The translations under genes were made by a program, and so were the position numbers. This document shows, piece by piece, positions 10,224 through 21,962 of a stretch of 64,000 nt of DNA; position 1 is the first letter of the stretch; each line of letters starts with the position of its first letter. The stretch lies in assembly GCF_027244095.1 (NCBI RefSeq), contig NC_069671.1, forward strand, positions 8,685,982 through 8,749,981. Reading direction: 5' to 3'. Under the pieces are notes generated by a model that was given only the letters and a program-made list of their open reading frames with translations, was not told the origin of the DNA and did no database searches. This stretch comes from Hemicordylus capensis (Eukaryota; Chordata; Lepidosauria; Squamata; Cordylidae).

Positions 10224-10425
10224 GAACGTGGGAACAAAGGAAGCTGCCTATTTACTGAGTCAGACCCTTGGTCCATCTAGCTCAGTATTGTCTACACTGA
10301 CTGGCAGTGGCTCTCCCAGGTTTCAGGCAGGAGTCTCTCCCAGGCCTACCCGGGGATGCTGCCAGGAACAGAACTTGGGACCTTCTGCATGCAAAGCAGA
10401 TGCTCTGCCACTGGGCTACGGCCCC
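10224..10425 (-). repeat. tRNA-derived SINE
   Basis: A near full-length copy. The minus strand starts GGGGCCGTAGCCCAGTGGC and ends with GGTCTGACTCAGTAAATAGG. Confidence 0.93.
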
Positions 10426-10872
10426 ATCCCCAAAGGTGGCCACCGTGGGTCTCCCACCCAGGCTCTGACCACAGCAGGACCTGCTTCGTTTCTGCCCGGT
10501 GGCTGGACTGTGTACCCTTAGAGCACTCTCACCGCTTCAGTGCTCTTTTCCCAAGCTTATAGGAACCTTTCACATTTCCCCCCGGAAACCAATGCAAGCA
10601 AGGAACAACCGAGCTACAACCATCTACCCAGATCCTTTCCGCAGAGATCTGAAAGCGTTTCTGCCCACAGAAGAGACAGTAGAAATGAATGAAGGACACT
10701 CTGGCCAAGAACACTGGCCGTTTTCTCTCTCTCCTCTTTAATTCCAACACCAAGCTCTAGCTCGACCAGGGACTACACTTGCTGTCTCGACCTCCATCTG
10801 TTTTCTTTTTAAACCCCCTATCTTAGCAAATCACTGGTTGGCATTTCTTATACAGTCTGTCTATCTCTTATA

Positions 10873-11320
10873 CAGCAGGGCCTCGATAGCCACAGAGTCT
10901 ACATCCACGGATTCGCATATCCGAGGCCGGGTAATAGACACCTGACCACGGCACACATGGGGAAAACCGGGGGGGACGGGACACATCGACCTCGCATATC
11001 CAGGAGTGGCCAGAAATTACTGCGGAGGTCATTTCCAGCTGCCATTTTGTATTTCAGAGTCTCAAAGTGGCTCTGTGTTTGTTTGTTTTTAATGGCGATC
11101 TTTGGCTGGTTTGGAGGCATTGGGGAACCCAGGGGAGCAGCTAAGATGGCAGGGAGCTTCCCACTACATTCCGCCCCCCTCCCCAGAATTCAATGCAGTT
11201 TTCCGGCAGCTGGGAACCTAACCCCCAATTCCCCACTGCCCTAATGACTTTATATTCATGGTTTCCGTATCTGTGGTTGTAGTGTGAAACAGAACCCCCA
11301 CAAATATCAAGGTCCTCCTG
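10873..11320. mobile_element. Tigger/pogo-like MITE with TA duplication
   Basis: The ends are inverted repeats (CAGCAGGGCCTCGATAGCCA and, reversed, CAGGAGGACCTTGATATTTG) flanked by TA on both sides. Ends beginning CAG, a TA target and 'cctcgcatatccaggagtgg'-type interior fit Tigger derivatives. Non-coding, 448 bp. Confidence 0.85.
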
Positions 11321-11379
11321 TATACAGCAATGGGAAAGCAACCCAGCATAGTGTCTGGCCAGTCAACTCTTGCTAGCGT

Positions 11380-11510
11380 CGATCTACTGTTTCTTTTTAG
11401 ATGGCGGGCCCCTTTGAGGCAGGGAATCATTTTACTCCTTTTCCCCCTATGTAAATGGCTTTGAGAACACTTTTTTAAATTAAAAAGTGGTATATAAATA
11501 ATCATATCAA
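11380..11510 (+). mobile_element. CR1 LINE 3' end
   Basis: Short copy: tttctttttagatggcgggc and aagtggtatataaataatca. Confidence 0.8.
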
Positions 11511-11929
11511 TATTTCTCAGGGTCACTACAATGTTTCATTTTTGAGAGTAGCAGGATACTTGAAAGGAAATGTAATGAAACCCACATGCAATTATAACAA
11601 TTATCCTTATAACCAGGGGTCAAGAAATGTCAGCTCAGTTCATCAGCCAGACAAAATATTATCGTATGGTTCCTTGAGCTATGTTGGTTCATTACTTGTC
11701 AGGAGTTTTTTCCACTCGACAGGCATCATTTTTCTACTCGTCACAGACAAGTAGACTAGTGGATTTCCTGAGCCCCGATTATAACCATAATCATTACAAT
11801 TATAATAATTGTTTGTTGTCCACTATACTCACAAAAATGGCAACCATATCAAACCAAAATAAGCTAACTGGGCAAAGAGGCACCTTTTTAACATGGTGGT
11901 TCTCTTGTATTTAGCAAGGAAAGACCACC

Positions 11930-12090
11930 TGGCCCTATCCATCCCCCAACACAGCATCCCTCCAGCGGCTGTTGCTGGAATCTCTCTTGTGTTTCTTTTT
12001 AGATAGTGAATCCATCTTATTTATTTATTATTTCTCTATGTAAACTTTTGTTGAAAAGCAGTATATAAATCTTTGTTATTGTTGTTATTA
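11930..12090 (+). mobile_element. CR1 LINE 3' end
   Basis: Reads ccccaacacagcatccctcc to aagcagtatataaatc, followed by a short (GTT)n tail. Confidence 0.8.
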
Positions 12091-12808
12091 GCTTTATTCT
12101 TGAATTATAAAAGCCTATTAATTGCCTTCATGCCAAGGAGGCCCTCGAGGCAGGCACAAGATTTCCAATGTGACCCCCAGAGTGGCAGAGGATAACCCAT
12201 AACCCACTGTTTTACCCATAACTTAATCCACTAGTTTGAAAGGTCTGTCGTGTGCATGCATTTGAGCAGAAAGCTATAGGACGTTTGCTTATAAACCATG
12301 GTAGCTTAATAAACACATCAGAAAGAGAAACAGTATTTTGGCATATTTGATACCTTTTGTATTTGTATTCAAAAACGAGGACCAAAAAACAGAAAAAGGA
12401 TTTTAGAAGGAATCCACAATCACATGGCCACCGACAGAGGGACCCACAGGGTTACTAGGCAGAACGCACAACCAGAAGACAAGCAAACCAACAGTAGAAT
12501 ACATTGAAAGCTGAAAGTTAATGAAATAAGCCAGCAACTTTGGAAACGGGGGGGAGGGGGGGCAGGGAAACAGTAACATCCTCAGCGCTCCATAAAACAC
12601 ACATGCATCTGAAAATTTAAAAGTTTTACTGCTTGATTTGGTTTTGAGGTTTGTTTGTTTTTTTGTTTTTTTAAGGGATGGGCTCTTGGGAAAATACAGA
12701 TTCTACTTTCAAATACCAAATCCGGATGAAGAAAAATGAATCAAAATCATCATCATCATCATCATAGTCTGGGATGAAACTACAAGTTTAGAACTGTTGA
12801 AAAAGTAC
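12091..12808. other. EP400 intron, no recognised feature
   Basis: Low-complexity and AT-rich intron. A (CAT)n run lies at 12,745-12,766. Nothing else is seen before the exon at 12,809. Confidence 0.6.
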
Positions 12809-12919
12809 CTGAAATGGCTGCTGCTGGGATGAAAAAGCAGCAGAAACATTTGGAGGAAGCTGGGTTGCTATAGCAACAGGAGTACCAGTCTGCCCATCCT
12901 TTCCTGTCACAACCTTTAC
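12809..12919 (-). CDS. EP400: EP400 coding exon 3
   Basis: The exon is 111 nt (37 codons, phase 0 both ends) and reads [20 protein letters not shown], then [17 protein letters not shown]. It differs from human by a single residue (LPPKV in human). Acceptor CTCTCAG/GTAAAG, donor TTTCAG/GTACTT. This very high conservation contrasts with the surrounding Ser/Pro-rich linker and suggests a functional contact surface, though I know of no assigned role. Confidence 0.98.
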
Positions 12920-13729
12920 CTGAGAGAAGATATTTTGGGGGAAAACAAAAAGGGAAATCATTTTTTTTCTTTTGTTTTCGTTTCGGAAATCCAATCAACA
13001 CCCCCCGCTTTGCATAATATTGAGGGTTCCTCGTTGACAGGGGCGGGGGGTTATAATAAAGGGCACATCTGTGCAATGCAACCAGAACCCACTTCTTCTT
13101 CTTCTTATTTTTTAAAAATCAGAGAGTTCTGCTTTACCGTTAAACAGCAGAGCACAGCGAGGAGCAGTGTAGCTGCAAAGACCTCCATACCAAAAAAACC
13201 CAAAAATAATAATCTCCATTTATGTCGGAGATTTCCAACTTGGAGGTTTCGAATGTGGCTTTGGATTGAAAGGCTTTCTAACAGACAACAAAATTAGCAC
13301 GACAGACAACCCACACTTAGAAGAGCCCCAACACTGAGTAAGCCATGAGCATAGCCCCCGTTCACAACCCACCCAACAGATCTTCATCGTGAGCAGCCCA
13401 CCTAGGCAAGGGATGAGGTGCATTGCGTTAGCAGAAGGTGATGGGGTGGGGAATCAGAGAGTGGAATAACAGCACAAAATACAAAGAAAGCAGGTGCTCC
13501 CCATCGGCCCCCACCAAGCGCCTCATTTTTCAGCGTTAACATCGAAACGACGTCGTAATGTAGCCTGAACACAACCCGCAGACCTTTATTTCTTGGCACA
13601 GTTTGCAACTCCACCGTTCACATGATCAGCCAGGCCTTGACCAATCCCAGGCACCATGGATCCTCCACAATATCCTTCACTAAGACTGGTGGTTTTGTAG
13701 ATTGTGCTTGCTTTTAATCATTTTAATCA

Positions 13730-13905
13730 TACCCCCAGCACAGTATCTCCAGTGACTCTTGCTGGTGTCTATCTTATGTTTCTTTTTAGATTGCGAGTCC
13801 TTTGGGGACAGGGAGCCATCCATCTTATGTATTTATTTATTTCTCTGTGTAAACCACCCTGAGCCATTTTTGGAAGGGCAGTATAGAAATGAAATGAAAT
13901 CAAAT
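13730..13905 (+). mobile_element. CR1 LINE 3' end
   Basis: Reads cagtatctccagtgactctt, agattgcgagtcctttgggg, then aaaccaccctgagccatttt and a (AAATG/AAATC)n tail to about 13,915. Confidence 0.88.
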
Positions 13906-13959
13906 CAAATCATTTAATTAGATTCACATTCTTCCATTTGAGCTTGGTAGTCTCATTGT

Positions 13960-14050
13960 GTAATTTCTACCGTCCTGTTTTAACCTTTGTGTGATCCGCC
14001 TTGAGATGGTTTTAATGAAAGGTGGTATAGAAATTTAACAGTAAATGAAC
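13960..14050 (+). mobile_element. CR1/L2 LINE 3' tail
   Basis: Reads gtgatccgccttgagatggt and ggtggtatagaaatttaac. Confidence 0.7.
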
Positions 14051-14216
14051 TAACAAAGCGCCCACGGTCTGGCACCTAAATTCTGCGACTGCCTCCTAGA
14101 GCCAAAGAAAATTAATCAAGGCTTATTTACGTGATGAGACTAGATTTCCCAACCAAGTGTTCAAAAATTAGCAAGCGTCCAAATTCTCAGCTAGGACCAT
14201 AGAGAGAAGGCAGACA

Positions 14217-14398
14217 GACCCCTGGTCTGACACAGGAAGCTTCCATCTAGCTCAGTATTGTCTACACAGACTGGCAGGAGCTCTTCAAAGGTTTCAGGTT
14301 CAAGTCTTTTCCGGACCTACATGGAGATGCTTCCAGGGAGTTAACCTGGGACCTCCGGCATGCAAAACAGATGCTCCACCACTGAACTACAGTCCTTC
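14217..14398 (-). repeat. tRNA-derived SINE
   Basis: The minus strand starts GGGGAAGGACTGTAGTTCAG and runs into the common body (GAAACCTTTGAAGAGCTCCT), ending near the split word gacccctggtctgacac. Confidence 0.88.
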
Positions 14399-14410
14399 CC
14401 CTCGAAAAGG

Positions 14411-14743
14411 AATCATAGGAAGTTGGATTATATGAAGTCAAACCATTGGTTTTTCAAGCGCAGGGTTCTCTAGACCAGACCTGTTCAACTCCCCCCACTA
14501 CTGTTTTTGGACTACAACTCCCATAATCCCCAGCCACAGTGGCCAATAGCTAGGGATTATGGGAGTTGTAAGCCAACATCGGCAGGAGGGCCGAAGTTGA
14601 GCAGCCCTACTCTGTCCGGCAGAAGCTCTCCAAGGTTGCAGGCAGGGGTCTCTCTCAGCTCTACCTGGAGATGCTGCCAGGGATTGAACCTGGGACCTTC
14701 TGCACGCAAAGCAGATGCTCTACCACTGAGCTACGGCCCCATC
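14411..14743 (-). repeat. tRNA-derived SINE split by a hAT MITE
   Basis: A second copy runs 14,411-14,476 (tail) and about 14,604-14,743 (body and head, GGGGCCGTAGCTCAGTGGTA). A CAGACCTGTTCAACT...AGTTGAGCAG element sits between the two halves. Confidence 0.82.
14477..14603. mobile_element. hAT-type MITE
   Basis: Belongs to the CAGGCCTGCTCAACT family with the usual core (gactacaactcccataatcc and its complement). It is inserted in the SINE above. Confidence 0.8.
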
Positions 14744-16059
14744 AACTAAACGATCAACGCTGCCAAACGACTAACTGCACCAACACGGGGATACATGCAG
14801 GATGGCAGCTACAATCTGTTGGGGGTGGGGGTTAAAAGACAGCTTTAAACATCTGTCCAAGCCGTGGGAAAGCCAACAAGCAGATATAAATGACTTATGA
14901 TCATCCAGAAGATACCAGGCAGGAAAAAATGAAGCCTGCCGCCAGCCCAATTCAGACGTAGTGCCCGGCGATGGTTTGGCACTATGTGAAGAAACCCAAG
15001 GAATGTGAAGGTTCACCTGTGGATGAAGGTTCATCCACCTCTTTGAGTGCATCTAAGAGAATTAACAGAGAATTAGACTCTCTCTGCCAATGCCCAGATA
15101 AAAACCACCCATCAGTAATCAAGGCAGCCTCAACCGCACAGCCCACCCGGAAACCGCCGTGAAATGGGGTCCAGATCATTTGAACTGGCTCCAAGACAGT
15201 CCCAAGCTCGAACAGAAAGAACAGCCAGTATAGACCCTTATCGGCTTCGTCTTGACACGTCTGTCCCCTGCACTTGCTGGGATTCTGCTCTGCCTTTGGC
15301 TTGTGAGATTCCCTTTTACAAAGACAGCCAAGCTTTCGGTCTGTTATTTTGGAGCCAAAGGATCACAGGAAACAAAGCTTATGAGACTAAACGGCTGCTA
15401 TCGGCTTTAAAAGCTCGCTTGACTCACAGTGGTGCATTTGTTGTGGTTCCAATCAGGAGCCACAGAAGGACTTCAGGACTGCCTGCTTTCAGTAGGACTT
15501 TAAAAAAAACCACAACTTTTCTTCTTTGAGCAACAAACCAACCTTCCCGCCCTCCAGTGTCTGCTCTGGAAACTTCCCTGCATTTCAAAACTGATTTGCC
15601 ACACAGCAGAAGAAGGGGCTACTGTTCAAAGACAAGCCCCAAAGTGGACTGGGTGTGAGGAATGAGTCACAGAAGTTCGCTGGGTCCTGACCTTAACCAT
15701 CCTATCCTTTTTTAAGCAGTTATGCAGAAACCTCAGCCTAATGAACCCTGGGCTTTTGTGTGATATTATTATGGAGACCATATCACAAAGCTGAACTTCC
15801 TTTTAGACGGAAGGCTCAATTTGCCACTTTAACTGAGTTACTCGCATTTAAGGTGAGGACCATATTCATTCAAAGAGAAAGCCACTCGGAATTTCAGACG
15901 ACCCGCTTGAAAAGCAGAGGTCGAATACAGGCTATAGCGGTGTTTGCTAGAACTCAAATTTAAGATGACTCAAATTTACAGGACTCAAATTTAAGGTGAC
16001 CTCCTGATTTCCAGTATCAAAAAACTGGGGTGCGGGGAGACCTAGTCTTAGATTCCGGC
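14744..16059. other. EP400 intron, no recognised repeat
   Basis: About 1.3 kb without a repeat I can name and without an exon-like match to EP400. Base composition is balanced. A perfect repeat of 'gactcaaattta' occurs near 15,965-16,000. It may hold ancient unclassified repeats. Confidence 0.4.
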
Positions 16060-16343
16060 AAACACAGCATTGTCTACACCCAGAGTTCCCAACCTGGGTT
16101 CCTCCAGATGTTGCTGAACAACTCCCATCACCCCCAGCTACAATTTATTGTGGCTGGGGTTGCTGGGACTTGTAGTTCCGCAACAACTGGAGGAACCCAG
16201 GTTGGGAACCCTGGTCTACACGGACTGGCATCAGCGCTCCAGCGTTTCAGATGGGTCTCTCCCATCCCTTCCTGGAGATGCCGCCAGGGACTGAACCCGA
16301 GACCTTCTACGTGCAGAGCTGATGCTTGGCCACTGAGTTACAA
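16060..16343 (-). repeat. tRNA-derived SINE split by a hAT MITE
   Basis: SINE sequence (ttgtctacac before and gtctacacggactggcat after) is interrupted by the element at 16,081-16,213, with an exact 8-bp duplication GTCTACAC. The SINE head ends around 16,343 (CACTGAGTTACAACC in the plus strand). Confidence 0.85.
16081..16213. mobile_element. hAT-type MITE (CAGAGTTCCCAACC family)
   Basis: The inverted ends are CAGAGTTCCCAACCTGGGTT and AACCCAGGTTGGGAACCCTG. An exact 8-bp target duplication, GTCTACAC, lies at 16,073-16,080 and 16,214-16,221. Confidence 0.95.
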
Positions 16344-16344
16344 C

Positions 16345-16470
16345 CTGCTGGATCAGGCCCAAGGCCTCTCTAGTCCAGCATCCTGTTCCCCACAGTGGCC
16401 CACCAGATGCCTCTGGGGAGCCCACCGTCAAGGGATGAAGGCATGCCCTCTCTCCTGCTGTTGTTCCCCG
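16345..16470 (-). mobile_element. CR1 LINE 3' fragment
   Basis: Reads gatcaggcccaaggcctctc and ccagcatcctgttccccaca, then ccaccagatgcctctgggga, on the plus strand; the element is on the minus strand. Confidence 0.85.
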
Positions 16471-16471
16471 G

Positions 16472-16772
16472 CATGGCAGGCATATACCGAGTCAGTCCCT
16501 TGGTCCATCTAGCTCTGTATTGTCTACACAGACTGGCAGTGGCTTCTCCACGGTTACAAGCAAGAGTCTCTCTCAGCCCTATCTTGGAGAAGCCAGGGAG
16601 GGATCTCGGAACCTTCTACATCCAAGCATACAGGTGCTGTACCACTGAGCTATACCCCCCATCCCCTGAGGGGAATATCTTACAATGCTCACACATGCAG
16701 TCTCCCGTTCAAATGCAAACCAGGGCAGACCCTGCTTAGCAAAGGGGACAATTCACACTTGCTACCAGTCCA
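16472..16772 (-). repeat. 5S/tRNA-headed SINE
   Basis: The minus strand begins with a 5S-rRNA-like head (TTTGCTAAGCAGGGTCTGCC, then GAACGGGAGACTGCATGTG). A tRNA-like segment (GGGGTATAGCTCAGTGGTAC) follows, and then the shared SINE body and tail. All three parts are legible in this copy. Confidence 0.88.
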
Positions 16773-16900
16773 TGATGCTGAAAGGCATCATCGCATACTG
16801 CGTGGGAGGAGGCCATGGTCAACCCCTCCTATCAAAGACAACCACAGGGCTCTGTGGTCGCCAGGAATCGACACCAACTCGACGGCACAACTTTATATCT
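16773..16900 (+). repeat. Sauria SINE 3' fragment
   Basis: The plus strand reads gatgctgaaaggcatcatcg, ccacagggctctgtggtcgc and gacaccaactcgacggcaca. It abuts the 5S-headed SINE. Confidence 0.88.
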
Positions 16901-17109
16901 CCTCCAGGAATATAGGCCATTACGAAGCACCAATTGTCTTTATCTTGGAATGAATAGTACAAGCAAACCACCCACTCATTGTCAGCCTCTGCCGGGATAT
17001 CCCGTTCAGCTTTAACTACCACAAGACCAGCTCTCCTGATGCTCCCAATGATGTAGACTGTAGACCAGTTCAGTATAAGTTCAGCATACTGTAGACCAGT
17101 TCAGCATAC

Positions 17110-17190
17110 TGTAGTAAATATGTATTATTGGCGTTTCTTTGTAAACCACTTGGAGTACTGTTGTTAAAAAGCAGTATATAAATTCTCATA
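17110..17190 (+). mobile_element. CR1 LINE 3' tail
   Basis: Reads ctttgtaaaccacttggagt and agcagtatataaattc. Two copies of 'tagaccagttcagcatactgta'-like sequence precede it at 17,055-17,112. Confidence 0.7.
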
Positions 17191-17868
17191 GCAGGAGCAC
17201 CATAAGCAGAACTGGGGAGGAATAAAAGAGTGCCGTTCTGCTCCCATGCTAATCAGGTGGGGTTTTTTGAACTCCTATCAAATTCAAAACCGAATTAATA
17301 ATAATAATAATAATATGCTTTGGGCCAGAACCTACCAACAGAAGAAAATCTTTACATGACAAGGTAATGGAAGGTTTCATCATTTATTTCCCAAGGCTGC
17401 AGTTCCATGGATATTTACTTTCAAATATTATTTTAATCACATTCGTATGCCAGACTCCCTCCAAGGAGCTGCAGGAAACACGCACAGGGATTTCCCCATT
17501 TTTATTTCCAATTCGATTTGGAAGACAGGTTATGTTCACCGATGGGGACTCGCCTGAGGTCACAAAGTGGAAGGGCCTGGAACAAGTCTCTGTGGCAGGT
17601 TGGGAACCCTTGCTCTACCCACTACACAACACTGCCTCCCGGGGGGGCGGGGGAGGAAGCATGCCTTCATCAAGGCAGAAATCAACGTATCTCTACAACG
17701 ATCTGGGACCATTAAATCTAACCCTAAGCCAATGTGTCAATATACTGGCTAAGTCCCAATTGATCCCAGCCACGCTAACACCGACAGAAAGACAGATTTT
17801 CAACTGGATCTACTCTCAAGAAAGTACCACTCTGGACTGCAGGCACGAGAATCAGAAAGCGTCTAGAT

Positions 17869-17984
17869 CAGGGGCTCCCAGCTGTTGGAGTACAACTGCC
17901 ACCCTCCCCCAAACAGCAATCGTCTCTGGCCATGGTGGCAGTGGGTGATGGGAGTTGTAGTCCAACCAACAGCCCAGGACCCCG
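17869..17984. mobile_element. hAT-type MITE next to an EP400 donor
   Basis: Ends CAGGGGCTCCCAGCTGTTGG and its rough complement, flanked by GTCTAGAT/GCCTAGAT (7 of 8). It lies about 70 bp downstream of the exon 2 donor in the gene's sense. Confidence 0.88.
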
Positions 17985-18052
17985 GCCTAGATTTCAGTAA
18001 GACTCCGCTGGATCAAAAAACCAACCAACCAAACGGGGGCACCGCCTCTTAC

Positions 18053-19357
18053 CTCGTCGTTGATGACTTCCGACTGCTCCTCTTCCTCCTCCTCCTCCAG
18101 ATCCAGGTCGTTCTGCCGCAGGTACGCCTGGAGGGGCACGCAGTGCTTCTTCTTGAACGCCAGGAAGTCCATCATGTTGCCCTGGAGGTGCTGCAGGAAA
18201 AACAGCTCCATCAGGAACTCCTTGAAGGCGTCCCGCAAGAGCTCCATCTGCTTGAGGTGGTGGTCCAGGCACTGCTTCCGCAGCTGGGCGGCCTCTGGGC
18301 TGGCGGGCGGGATCTCCTCCAGCTTCTTGGGCTTCTTGACCACGGTGCAGACGGACGGGGCCAGAGGCAGGCTGGTCAGGCCCTGCGGCAGGCCGGCCCG
18401 GGAAGGGCTCGTGGGAGGGGGCGGGGAGGTCATCCCGAAGGCGGGAGGCCCTCCGACACCGGCGATGAGCCCGGCGGGGGTCCGGTCGTAGCCCAGCGGC
18501 CGGCTCAGCGGCTGGCCCTGTAGCCCCTGCTGCTGCTGCTGCATGCCTTGGATGATGTTGCTGATCTGCGGCGGGAGGTTGTTCGTCGCGATGTGGCCCG
18601 GGCTGGGCAGCGGCTGGATACTGGCCCCGCTGGCCACGGGGCTCTGGGGCCCGAGGTGGTGGATGGTGCCGCCGGTCTGGGAGTGGGGTTGCGACAGCCG
18701 GCGCTCCCGGACCGCGGAGGGGGCCCCGGGAGAGGAGAGCTGCACCGACGCCGGGGCGCCCTGGGAGAGCTGGGCCATGCCGGAGCCTTCCTGGTAGACA
18801 AAGTGGCTGCCGTTGGACGGGCTCAGGCTGATCTGCCGCACCAGGACGCTGGCGTCGACGAAGCCCCGGGTGGGGCTCTGGCTGCACATGCCCAGCCCGG
18901 GCCCCGGGGTGCCCGCCCGGACGTTTGACAGGGACGGCACCGGGCCGGGCTGCGTGGGGCTCTGCGACTGCACCTGCGGCAGCGGCGAGGTGACCTGGAT
19001 GTAGGACGGCGACCCGTGCTCAAACCTCCTCTGCTGCGAACTGAACTGGAAGCCCGGCGACGTGGGGCTGGGGATGGGCAGCGGCGTCAGCGTGATCTGC
19101 TGGCTGCCCGCCGCCACCGGGCCGACGTTCTGCAGCGTGATGTTGACATTCGGCCCAGTCACCGGACTCCTGCTCATGATAAACTGCTGGATCTGGTAGC
19201 CGGGGGACTGAGGGGCGGACGGGCTGGCGGAAGGGGCGAAAGACGCCGCGGGGGACTGGGGCAGGTTGGCCTGCTGGTCTTCGCCCTCGCTGCCGGTGAA
19301 GGAGCGGGACCTTTGGAGCTGGCGCTGGGCACTTTGAGGACCGTTGCCATGGTGCAT
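18053..19357 (-). CDS. EP400: EP400 start codon and large first coding exon
   Basis: EP400 (p400) is the SWI2/SNF2-type ATPase scaffold of the nuclear TIP60/NuA4 complex, involved in H2A.Z/H3.3 exchange and transcription control. This exon codes for residues 1-435, opening [20 protein letters not shown]; human opens MHHGTGPQNVQHQLQRSRAC. The ATG at 19,357 is the first in frame inside the exon apart from intron read-through. Strong matches to human include [61 protein letters not shown] and [20 protein letters not shown]; the acidic run [17 protein letters not shown] closes it. The donor is GACGAG/GTAAGA. The exon is GC-rich (CpG-dense), unlike its introns. The whole gene in this window gives about 900 residues; the ATPase part lies off the left edge. 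Confidence 0.98.
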
Positions 19358-19383
19358 CCTCACTTTTGTGATGTTCTCCAATG
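19358..19383 (-). other. EP400: EP400 5' UTR part of coding exon
   Basis: Exon 2 begins after CCCTTAG/CATTGG, leaving 26 untranslated bases before the ATG. Frames that read upstream of this point are intronic. Confidence 0.85.
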
Positions 19384-19479
19384 CTAAGGGAAATAAAGCA
19401 AGCACAACCAAAATCAATAAGCGGGAGATGGATGTCGACAAGGCACAGCCTTTTATTCTTCTGCAGAACACCTCGCTTG

Positions 19480-19545
19480 TTTATTATTTCTCTTTCTATG
19501 TAAACAGCTTTGAGCAAAACCGGATATAAATATTTGTAGTAGGAA
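19480..19545 (+). mobile_element. CR1 LINE 3' tail
   Basis: Reads ctatgtaaacagctttgagc and ggatataaatatttg. Confidence 0.65.
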
Positions 19546-20107
19546 TAGCAGTAATTTCTTGCTAGCAGCCTACCTATGCATGTTTATACATATGGTCTCA
19601 ATATTTATACATTTTCTGACACAGATCTTAAACCCAAACAGTGCACAGAGTTAAAACCATAAAACAACCAGACAAGGGCAAACAACAAGTCAGACATAAA
19701 GACAAACCATGGTTTAGCTCTAAGTGAATGAATCCTTTCCGACACATGAGGGGAGAATGTGAATCATTCTCTGTTTTTGGAAACAAAATTCTTGGACAGG
19801 AGTTAAAACATGCTCTTATTGGACAACACCAATGGGGTCTGCACCAGAAAATTTAAATGTTCTATAATCCTGGAGATTTGCATAAATCAGGGGCGGGGGC
19901 AGTGAATACGATCCTTAAATATTAGAAGAATAAAAACCGCAGAAACCTGCAGTAAGATGAGAAGTGAAAAACAGACTGCATGTAAAATCCCTAATAACTT
20001 CATTCAGTCTGAGGAAACTGCTACCCTGTTTTAACATTACCTAGTAATTTATGTATTTAAATAGCTGTGCTTCACCTGACTAAGATTAAATAGAATCTAT
20101 TATGACT

Positions 20108-20385
20108 GGAACATAGGAAGCCAGACCCTTGGTCCATCTAGCTCAGTATGGTCTACACAGACCGGCAGCAGCTTCTCCAAGGTTGCAGGCAGGAATCTCT
20201 CTCAGCCCTATCTTGGAGAAGCGAGGAAGGGAACTTGGAACCTTCTGCTCTTCCCTGAGCGGCTCCATCCCCCGAGGGGAATATCTTCCAGTGCTCACAC
20301 ATCTAGTCTCCCAGGGTAGACCCTGCTTAGCTAAGGGGACAAGTCATGCTTGCTACCACAAGACCAGCTTTCCTCTCCTGATTGG
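20108..20385 (-). repeat. 5S/tRNA-headed SINE
   Basis: The 5S-like head (CCTTAGCTAAGCAGGGTCTA on the minus strand) is shortened, and the body and tail (ggtctgg, catctagctcagtatgg) are clear. Confidence 0.85.
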
Positions 20386-21074
20386 CTGTACCTTGCAAAG
20401 TAAGAGTGGCAATTATAACAAGGTTTACACTAAAAAGAGTCTGACACACTCCCAGACACGAATCCAGCCTGTATGTCAAAGTTTTGCTTATGCTTATGTG
20501 ATATGAAAAATTCTTAATAAAGGCATTAATAGTATGTATGTGTTTGAAAGCCTGACAGGGAAATATAAAACAAAACATCACAGATATGCCGTATTTCCCA
20601 TATTTCATTGGAGACTGCAACCTGGCGAAATTTGTTCTCACATCAAACTTCAGAAGATTTGTTTCTGAACAGTTGTCATTTCATTTTTATGGTATGAAAT
20701 ATGAACTCCTGATCCTCAGGATGCTTCTTTATGTGAAGTTGTTGTTTGCCCTGGGTGGTGGCTAGAAGACTCATTAAAACTATCAAGATTTGTGCAGAGA
20801 TGTTACCTGAGGCACTGTTTAAGTGAACGGACAGATTATGTGGGAACTTCCTTTTATTTACCAGCACGTGGGAAGAGGTTCTTTGGTCTGGCTTCCTTTT
20901 TGAATGTACAGGTATATCCAGAAGTGGCTATACCTGCACATTCAAAACTGGAATTCTGGCTGTGTGGTCCAGATCTAATCTCCTCTTAACAGCTAGAATA
21001 AATCATTTCAGTGATGTTTGAGACTGTACATTTCTTTCCTTGCCTACAAGAAGAATAATCCAGGAGATAAAGCA
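20386..21074. other. EP400 intron 1, no recognised feature
   Basis: No exon or nameable repeat is visible. A short inverted pair ('gaatgtacaggtatatccag' and 'tatacctgcacattc') occurs near 20,900-20,945. Confidence 0.4.
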
Positions 21075-21345
21075 CTGATTTATTTATTTATTTATTCGAT
21101 TTCTATACTACCCTTCCAAAAATGGCTCAAGGTGGTTTACACCGAGAAATAATACATAAATAAGATGGAACCCTGTCCCCAAAGGGCTCACAATCTAAAA
21201 AGAAACATACGATAGACACCAGAAACAGTCACTGGAGGTCCTGTGTTGGGGGGTGGATAGGACCAGTTACTCTCCCCCTGCTAAATAAAAGAGAATCACC
21301 ACATTAAAAGGTGCCTCTTTGCCAAGTTAGCAGGGGTAACTTATG
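21075..21345 (-). mobile_element. CR1 LINE 3' end
   Basis: The reverse of the standard 3' UTR: ctacccttccaaaaatggct, cccaaagggctcacaatcta, gagaatcaccacattaaaag. Confidence 0.9.
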
Positions 21346-21479
21346 CACCATAGGTAGAAATTAAAGGTCTCAAATTGCTGCTGGAAAGATTTAGACCAGG
21401 TCTTGATAAATTTCCTATGGATCTAGGAGGCAGCCCATAAAGCCAGACCATGGACACTTGACAAAATGACTGGATTTGG

Positions 21480-21785
21480 TGACAGACATCAGAACAGCAC
21501 TTCTGGATCAGACAACCCATCTAGTCTAGGCAGCCCAAGAATGCCCATCTAGTTCAGCATCCTGTTTCACACAGTGGCCTACCAGATACCACTGGAAGCC
21601 TACAGGCAGGAGTTGAGGGCATGCCCTCTCTCCTGCTGTTGCTCCCCTGCAACTGTGACTCAGAGGCATCCTGCCTCTGAGGCTGGAGGTGGCCTATAGC
21701 CCTCCGACTAGTAGCCGTTGAGAGACCTCTCCTCCATGAAGTTATCCAAACCCCTCTTAAAGCCATCCAGGTTGTTGGATTATCA
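21480..21785 (-). mobile_element. CR1 LINE 3' fragment
   Basis: Reads cagcatcctgtttcacacag, gcctctgaggctggaggtgg and cccctcttaaagccatccag. This is the CR1 ORF2 end and 3' UTR in reverse. Confidence 0.9.
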
Positions 21786-21962
21786 AGGCAGTGTAAATGG
21801 GCTTCTTTTTATTTCAAGTAACAGTTAGAACAGAAAGAGGGCTGCAAACAACGGATAGATTTTATTTTATAACTATCTCTGAATCTCTTAGTCTAGCATC
21901 ACGGTTGAATTTCTAGGTGCCATGGCTCCCTGGCACCTGGGATTTGTCAAGCCCCGATTTAG

